Source of the DNA: Ilumatobacteraceae bacterium
GTDB taxonomy: Bacteria > Actinomycetota > Acidimicrobiia > Acidimicrobiales > Ilumatobacteraceae
Direction: 5' to 3'
DNA: 9,083 nt
Assembly (NCBI GenBank): GCA_021741795.1
Contig: JAIOXC010000055.1
Coordinates: 1-9,083 of the forward strand
Under the pieces are notes generated by a model. That model saw only the letters and a program-made list of their open reading frames with translations, had not been told where the DNA came from and searched no databases. The translations under genes were made by a program, and so were the position numbers. The stretch's first letter is position 1, and the number at the start of each line of letters is the position of its first letter. This document shows positions 5,098 through 9,083 of this stretch, piece after piece.

Positions 5098-5787
5098 TTA
5101 ATCCTCAGACAACCCAGGTGTTGCCCGCAGGCCCGCAATCAATTCCTGAAGCTCGGCGCTAGTTAATTTCGCTTCTGGGTGCCGTCCGAAACGTGTGTAG
5201 TAAGCAGGCGGCATTGAGCCCTCTTCAATTACTTCAATCGTTTCATCAGCGCCACGTTGACGGCTGTCGAATTCTGAGTAATTCACCTTTTCTCGACCTT
5301 CAGCGACATGTGCCTCAACCACCCATGAAATGGGTGCGACACTTGCGTACGCAGGGTATTCCACTTCATTGGAATGGCAACCAAAACATGCACGCACCAT
5401 GAGCTCACGAGTGCGCGGTGTAGCCCACTCTGGTTCGCCAGTAATCGGTGGGTTCGAATGAGCACGACCATATGGAATTGCCTGGATGGTGACCATGGTG
5501 CCAAGAGTTGCCGCAAAAATAACCGTAAGTAAGTGCGCATTGGTGAGCTTGGACACTGTGGATGTACTTGATCGTTGCGCTCGCACGATGTACCACAGAG
5601 TTGGTAAAGCAACTAAGCCAATAATGACAACAAAGCCAAATGGAGGCATGCCAATCAGCACGCTGATTCCAATGAAAGCAAGCACCATAACGCCGACAAC
5701 AACTGCGGTGAGTTTCACTGTCTTCACCAGGCTCCACAACCAGTTGATAAATGTGCGAATAAGACTGATTACTTGTGAAATCCTCAT
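5098..5787 (-). CDS. Membrane-anchored c-type haem-binding protein (Haem_bd domain)
   Basis: The 229 residues start with a short basic N-terminus, then three hydrophobic segments (about 26-46, 51-68 and 86-105), then a soluble domain. Positive residues before segment 1 and between segments 2 and 3 (VRAQR...SK) predict an inside N-terminus and an external C-terminal domain. That domain has one covalent haem site, C134-F-G-C137-H138, followed by the Haem_bd pattern PISWVVEAHVAEGREKVNYSEF and GSMPPAYY...HPEAKLTSAE. M192 in the MPP motif is a possible sixth haem ligand. Many relatives have one membrane anchor, so the three-segment anchor is larger than usual. The redox partner is unknown. ATG 5787 is preferred over an upstream TTG (5826) because GGTGA stands 4 nt before it. 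The Cys-rich gene follows 43 bp downstream. Confidence 0.85.
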   Translation of the reverse strand: MRISQVISLIRTFINWLWSLVKTVKLTAVVVGVMVLAFIGISVLIGMPPFGFVVIIGLVALPTLWYIVRAQRSSTSTVSKLTNAHLLTVIFAATLGTMVTIQAIPYGRAHSNPPITGEPEWATPRTRELMVRACFGCHSNEVEYPAYASVAPISWVVEAHVAEGREKVNYSEFDSRQRGADETIEVIEEGSMPPAYYTRFGRHPEAKLTSAELQELIAGLRATPGLSED

Positions 5788-5850
5788 AGTTTCACCATAT
5801 GTGCACGAAATAGAGATGCACGTCAATATTCATCCAAGATTTGTCCAATT

Positions 5851-6621
5851 TCATTCGGGTGTGACGTACGCCGCGGTGATTCCGCCATCGATGATCAGTG
5901 ATTGACCAGTCATCCACGATGATTCATCGGATGCGAGAAATAATGCCCCATGAGCGATCTCTGTTGGTTCACCAAAGCGACCCATTGGAATGTGCACGAG
6001 ACGACGATTACGTTTTGCATCATCGCTCAGAAACGCCGCCAATAATGGTGTCATCACGGGGCCGGGACACAGTGCGTTGGCGCGAATGCCCTTGCGCGCA
6101 TAGATAACCGCGATCTCTCGAGTCATTGCCAAGACTGCACCTTTAGATGCGGTGTAGGCAACTTGTGGAGTAGCAGCACCCATGTGAGCAACAAACGATG
6201 CGACGTTAATAATCGAACCTTTACCCTGCTCGAGCATGGTTGGAATGGCGTACTTGCAGCCGAGCAAAACACCTTTGACATTGATGTCCATCGTGCGCTG
6301 ATAGGTATCGACAGAAGTCGACACGGGGTCATCATCGTCGCCGATCATCACGCCCGCATTGTTGTAAAGCACATCTACTGAGCCAAAATTCTTGATCGCA
6401 AAATCAATCGTGTGTTTCCATGACTCTTCATTGGTGACGTCGCACTGAACGAACGCAGCCTGTCCACCAAGGCGATTGATTTCGTCAGCGGTTTCATTGC
6501 CATCGACTACGTCTGCCACAACGACTCGAGATCCCTCTTGAGCAAACATTTGTGCTGCCACGCGACCAAGCCCACTTGCCGCACCAGTAATAATCGTTGT
6601 CTTACCTTGCAAGCGAGCCAT
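5851..6621 (-). CDS. Short-chain dehydrogenase/reductase (classical SDR)
   Basis: This 256-residue NAD(P)-dependent oxidoreductase has a Rossmann fold. The cofactor loop is T12-G-A-A-S-G-L-G19 and D37 at the end of strand 2 (VVVADV) suggests NAD rather than NADP. NNAG is at 87-90, the catalytic set is N114, S142, Y156 and K160 (YTASK), and the post-active-site block is NALCPGPVMTP. The S-to-Y spacing is one residue longer than usual, and the C-terminus ends IIDGGITAAYVTPE. I recall the ASFVA...ATPQ/SQ...YTASK version and the AYVTP ending from SDRs next to glutamine-synthetase-like genes in Actinobacteria. A strong ribosome binding site (GAAGGAGA, 5 nt before ATG) lies in the 17-bp gap after the synthetase gene, so both are one operon. 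The substrate is probably an alcohol or aldehyde intermediate of amine breakdown; this is inference. Confidence 0.9.
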   Translation of the reverse strand: MARLQGKTTIITGAASGLGRVAAQMFAQEGSRVVVADVVDGNETADEINRLGGQAAFVQCDVTNEESWKHTIDFAIKNFGSVDVLYNNAGVMIGDDDDPVSTSVDTYQRTMDINVKGVLLGCKYAIPTMLEQGKGSIINVASFVAHMGAATPQVAYTASKGAVLAMTREIAVIYARKGIRANALCPGPVMTPLLAAFLSDDAKRNRRLVHIPMGRFGEPTEIAHGALFLASDESSWMTGQSLIIDGGITAAYVTPE

Positions 6622-6638
6622 GTGGTTCTCCTTCGTTT

Positions 6639-8009
6639 CTACGAGCGTTCAAAATAACGAGTCAGTTCCCAGTCGGTGACATGACGATTGAAAGCAGCCC
6701 ATTCAGCCTTGGCGTGCGAAAGAATATGGCCGTGTACGGCTGGTCCAAAGCATTCCAGGGCAATCGAACTGTTCTCCCAGCATTGGATTGCCTCAAGCAG
6801 CGTGCTTGGAATGCGCGGCACATTGGTTGCTTCATAACCGTTGCCCTCGAAGGCGGGTTCAAGCGCGATCTTGTGTCGGATGCCGTACATTCCACCGGCG
6901 AGCGTGCCAGCGAACGCGAGATAACTGTTGGCGTCTGATCCCGGAGTGCGGCATTCAACACGGGCGCCTGCGCCATGACCGACAACTCTCATTCCGAGTG
7001 TGCGATTGTCTGATCCCCATGCGATTGCAGTTGGTGCCCACGAACCAGGTTGGAAACGGCGATAGCTATTGACAGTTGGAGCCCACAACAAACTGAAGTC
7101 GCGAGCCGTTGCCAACAAGCCGGCCAAATAATGCTGAAAAAGTTCTGGCATCGCGTTCGACGTACTGCTGCTAGCAAATGCAGGTGTTCCGTCTTGCGTC
7201 CACAGGCTTGAATGCACGTGACACGACGAACCCGTCTCAGAAGCATTCCACTTTGCCATAAAGCTCACCGAGCGACCGTGTGACGCAGCGATCTCTTTTG
7301 CCGCCGACTTGTAGATCAGATTGCGGTCTGCCATCTCGAGTGCCGCGGCATATCGCAAGTTCACTTCGTGTTGACCGCGACCAGCCTCACCCTTTGAGCA
7401 CTCAACCGGTATTCCACACTCATCCAAGTTTCGCCTGATATCACCAATGACATATTCATCAAATGTGGTTTGCACAATTTGATAGTCCTGCATCCACGGA
7501 GAATGGGGACTCAGCCCGCGATACTCTTTTTCAAAAGCTTCGCGATATGACTCGTGAAACAAATAGAACTCGATTTCGCTCCCGATCATCGGCACAAAAC
7601 CCGCTTGTTGCACAACTAGAACTTGATCACGCAAAATCTGACGTGGTGAAACCGCTACTCGACTATTGGTGCGAGGATCACTTAAATCGCACAGAATAAG
7701 AACGGTGTTCTTTTGCCACGGCAACACTCGGATCGTGTCCCAATCGGGCATGGCAACCATGTCGCCATAGCCCTGGTCATAACTGGCAAATGCAAAACCA
7801 GGTAGAGCAGTGTCATCCATATCGGTAGCAATGAGATAGTTGCAATTTTCCGTACCGTGATCGGCCACGTCTTGCAAAAAGAACCAACCCGTCATGCGCT
7901 TGCCAACCATGCGGCCCTGCATGTCGGGAAAAGCCATGATCACTGTGTCAATCACACCCGAATTAATCGCTACGGCTAGTTCGTCACGAGTCATAGGACG
8001 ATGCGCCAT
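6639..8009 (-). CDS. Glutamine-synthetase-like gamma-glutamyl-amine ligase
   Basis: The 456-residue GS-fold enzyme is expected to join glutamate to an amine using ATP (gamma-glutamylpolyamine or ethanolamide type) rather than ammonia. Seen are the N-terminal beta-grasp with FPDMQGRMVGKR (27-38), the metal-site strand GSEIEFYLF (143-151), QHEVNLRY (213-220), the ATP region SFMAKWN...GSSCHVH (249-266), NSYRRFQPGSWAPTA (314-328) and RVVGHGAGARVECRTPGSDAN (341-361). In the ATP signature the usual Lys-Pro is Lys-Trp (K253-W254), which fits the non-canonical GlnA-like group. The frame is open far upstream (to 8378), but that part lies over the divergent aldehyde dehydrogenase. ATG 8009 is chosen because the family homology begins there and TACACT stands 7 nt before it; ATG 8042 is the alternative. 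The SDR follows 17 bp downstream. Confidence 0.92.
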   Translation of the reverse strand: MAHRPMTRDELAVAINSGVIDTVIMAFPDMQGRMVGKRMTGWFFLQDVADHGTENCNYLIATDMDDTALPGFAFASYDQGYGDMVAMPDWDTIRVLPWQKNTVLILCDLSDPRTNSRVAVSPRQILRDQVLVVQQAGFVPMIGSEIEFYLFHESYREAFEKEYRGLSPHSPWMQDYQIVQTTFDEYVIGDIRRNLDECGIPVECSKGEAGRGQHEVNLRYAAALEMADRNLIYKSAAKEIAASHGRSVSFMAKWNASETGSSCHVHSSLWTQDGTPAFASSSTSNAMPELFQHYLAGLLATARDFSLLWAPTVNSYRRFQPGSWAPTAIAWGSDNRTLGMRVVGHGAGARVECRTPGSDANSYLAFAGTLAGGMYGIRHKIALEPAFEGNGYEATNVPRIPSTLLEAIQCWENSSIALECFGPAVHGHILSHAKAEWAAFNRHVTDWELTRYFERS

Positions 8010-8016
8010 ATAAGAG

Positions 8017-8022
8017 AGTGTA
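8017..8022 (-). promoter_or_regulatory. -10-like box for leaderless glutamine-synthetase-like gene
   Basis: TACACT on the minus strand is followed by 7 nt (CTCTTAT) and ATG 8009. No Shine-Dalgarno sequence precedes 8009, 7994 or 8042, so a leaderless mRNA starting at the ATG is the simplest reading. No clear -35 is seen. Confidence 0.4.
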
Positions 8023-8041
8023 GGCAGGGGATTTTGGCTCA

Positions 8042-8047
8042 TAGTGT
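8042..8047 (+). promoter_or_regulatory. -10-like box for leaderless aldehyde dehydrogenase gene
   Basis: TAGTGT is followed by 6 nt (GGCGAG) and GTG 8054, the same TAnnnT layout as on the other strand 20 bp away. The -35 is not clear. If real, the two divergent promoters overlap and could share one regulator. Confidence 0.35.
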
Positions 8048-8053
8048 GGCGAG

Positions 8054-9083
8054 GTGACTTTGCAACATCTTGTCTCCCCTGTTGATGGATCGACCCTTGC
8101 CAGCCGCGAATTGGCGACTCCTCCCCAGATCGAGGCCGTTCTGCAAAGGGCTGCCGACTCTCAAAAAATCTGGCGCACCACACCGATAGCCGAGCGTGCC
8201 GCAGTAATCGAGCGCATGGTGCAAGTGATGGAACGAGATGCCCTGCAAATTGCCACCGAACTGACGTGGCAAATGGGCAGACCTGTGCGCTACACGCCAA
8301 ACGAAATACTGCGGGGGTTTCAAGAACGCGCGCGCCACATGTCTTCAATTGCTGCCAGCAACTTGAATGACATTGCAACGCCTCACGTAGATGGTTTTAC
8401 AAAATGGATTCGACGCGAGCCACTTGGCACCGTGCTCGTGGTTGCACCGTGGAACTACCCATATCTCACTGCAGTGAATTCAATCGTTCCTGCCCTGTTG
8501 GCCGGCAACACCGTGGTGCTCAAGCACGCCAGCCAAACAATGTTGTGCGCAGAGCGATTGCAAGCAGCGTTCGATGCCGCTGGTCTGCCCGCAGGCGTAT
8601 TCCAACATGTTCATGCAAGCCACTCGTCGGTTGACTCAATGATCAAAGATTCGCGCATCAACTTTGTGGTGTTTACCGGTTCGGTAGATGGCGGTGCAAG
8701 CATGGAGCGCTCTGCTGCCGGAAGATTTATTGGAGTCGCAACCGAGTTGGGTGGAAAAGACCCTTCGTATGTGCGTGCCGACGCCGACGTGAATTATGCA
8801 ATTGGCGAAAATGTAGATGGTGCATTTTTCAATAGCGGTCAATCATGCTGTGCGATTGAACGCATCTATGTACACGAGCACGTGTACGACAACTTTGTTG
8901 AGGGTTTTGTTGATGCAACCCGTCAATATGTGCTCGGAAACCCACTGCAAAACGACATCACGATCGGTCCAATGGTCAACACCCCAGCCGCGGAGTTCGT
9001 GCGCAATCAGATTGCTAACGCACTTGGCGCAGGTGCCCGTGCACTTGTGACCGAGCGTGATTTCGCTGCATCTCAACCAGCGA
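8054..9083 (+). CDS. NAD(P)-dependent aldehyde dehydrogenase, 3' end cut by window
   Basis: The frame is open from GTG 8054 to the last base (343 complete codons) and is preceded in frame by TAG 8042. It oxidises an aldehyde to the acid. Hallmarks of the superfamily are APWNYP with the oxyanion Asn at 134, ALLAGNTVVLK at the cofactor site, FTGS, the general-base region ELGGKDP with E231, and the nucleophile in GQSCC, where C265 fits the GQxC pattern. About 110-120 residues are missing beyond the window. The short N-terminus resembles succinate-semialdehyde dehydrogenase-like and amine-pathway enzymes. Its place opposite the glutamine-synthetase-like gene suggests oxidation of a gamma-glutamyl-aminoaldehyde or a related aldehyde; the substrate is inferred from context only. 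A TTG at 8060 is a possible alternative start after GAGGTGA. Confidence 0.93.
   Translation, partial: MTLQHLVSPVDGSTLASRELATPPQIEAVLQRAADSQKIWRTTPIAERAAVIERMVQVMERDALQIATELTWQMGRPVRYTPNEILRGFQERARHMSSIAASNLNDIATPHVDGFTKWIRREPLGTVLVVAPWNYPYLTAVNSIVPALLAGNTVVLKHASQTMLCAERLQAAFDAAGLPAGVFQHVHASHSSVDSMIKDSRINFVVFTGSVDGGASMERSAAGRFIGVATELGGKDPSYVRADADVNYAIGENVDGAFFNSGQSCCAIERIYVHEHVYDNFVEGFVDATRQYVLGNPLQNDITIGPMVNTPAAEFVRNQIANALGAGARALVTERDFAASQPA

Noticed and set aside
5486..5905. Open plus-strand frame of 139 codons opposite the haem-binding gene
   Set aside because: The hydrophobic and Thr-rich translation mirrors the membrane segments on the coding strand; no start signal or family pattern.
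8043..8378. 112-codon minus-strand N-terminal extension of the glutamine-synthetase-like gene
   Set aside because: It lies entirely over the start of the aldehyde dehydrogenase on the other strand, shows no family similarity, and the GS homology begins only at about 8009.

Overview
The window is a stretch of bacterial chromosome, most likely from a medium-GC member of the Actinomycetota (perhaps Acidimicrobiia-like). The evidence is indirect. The glutamine-synthetase-like / short-chain dehydrogenase / aldehyde dehydrogenase cluster resembles actinobacterial amine-catabolism loci. The small Cys-rich protein starts like known actinobacterial homologues. Several genes lack a Shine-Dalgarno site and instead have a TAnnnT box about 6-7 nt before the start codon, as in leaderless actinobacterial genes. 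No rRNA, tRNA, CRISPR array, insertion sequence or phage gene was seen, so this is housekeeping and accessory metabolism rather than a mobile island.

Left part (1-3098). A 5'-truncated coiled-coil, tail-anchored protein (1-282) is followed by a two-gene + strand operon: a DUF1330-like protein (458-763) and an HD-domain protein (767-1327) that carries all six ligands expected of the mixed-valence di-iron oxygenase branch (MIOX/PhnZ type). These run tail-to-tail into a stand-alone NAD(P)H-hydrate dehydratase (nnrD, 2174-1329, minus). Divergent from nnrD is a stress pair: a universal stress protein (2237-2668) and a small protein like eRF1 domain 3 / 'translational machinery protein' (2682-3098).

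Middle part (3104-5787, minus strand, read right to left). Genes are a membrane-anchored c-type haem-binding protein (5787-5098), a 58-residue Cys-rich protein (5054-4878) that is short enough to be missed by length-filtered gene finding, thioredoxin (4804-4427) and thymidine phosphorylase (deoA, 4411-3104). The start codon of the 58-residue gene overlaps a 16-bp inverted repeat, ATACCC-N4-GGGTAT. This has the form of a CsoR/CstR-family operator (copper or persulfide sensing) and lies across the likely -10 box of a leaderless promoter. It is the most interesting signal in the window: a thiol/haem/thioredoxin neighbourhood with a possible metal- or sulfur-responsive switch.

Right part (5851-9083). 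A short-chain dehydrogenase (6621-5851) sits 17 bp behind a glutamine-synthetase-like enzyme (8009-6639). An aldehyde dehydrogenase, cut by the window end, is transcribed divergently from 8054. Together they fit gamma-glutamylation and oxidation of an amine (polyamine, ethanolamine or another monoamine). The gamma-glutamyl hydrolase and transporter expected of such a pathway are not in the window.
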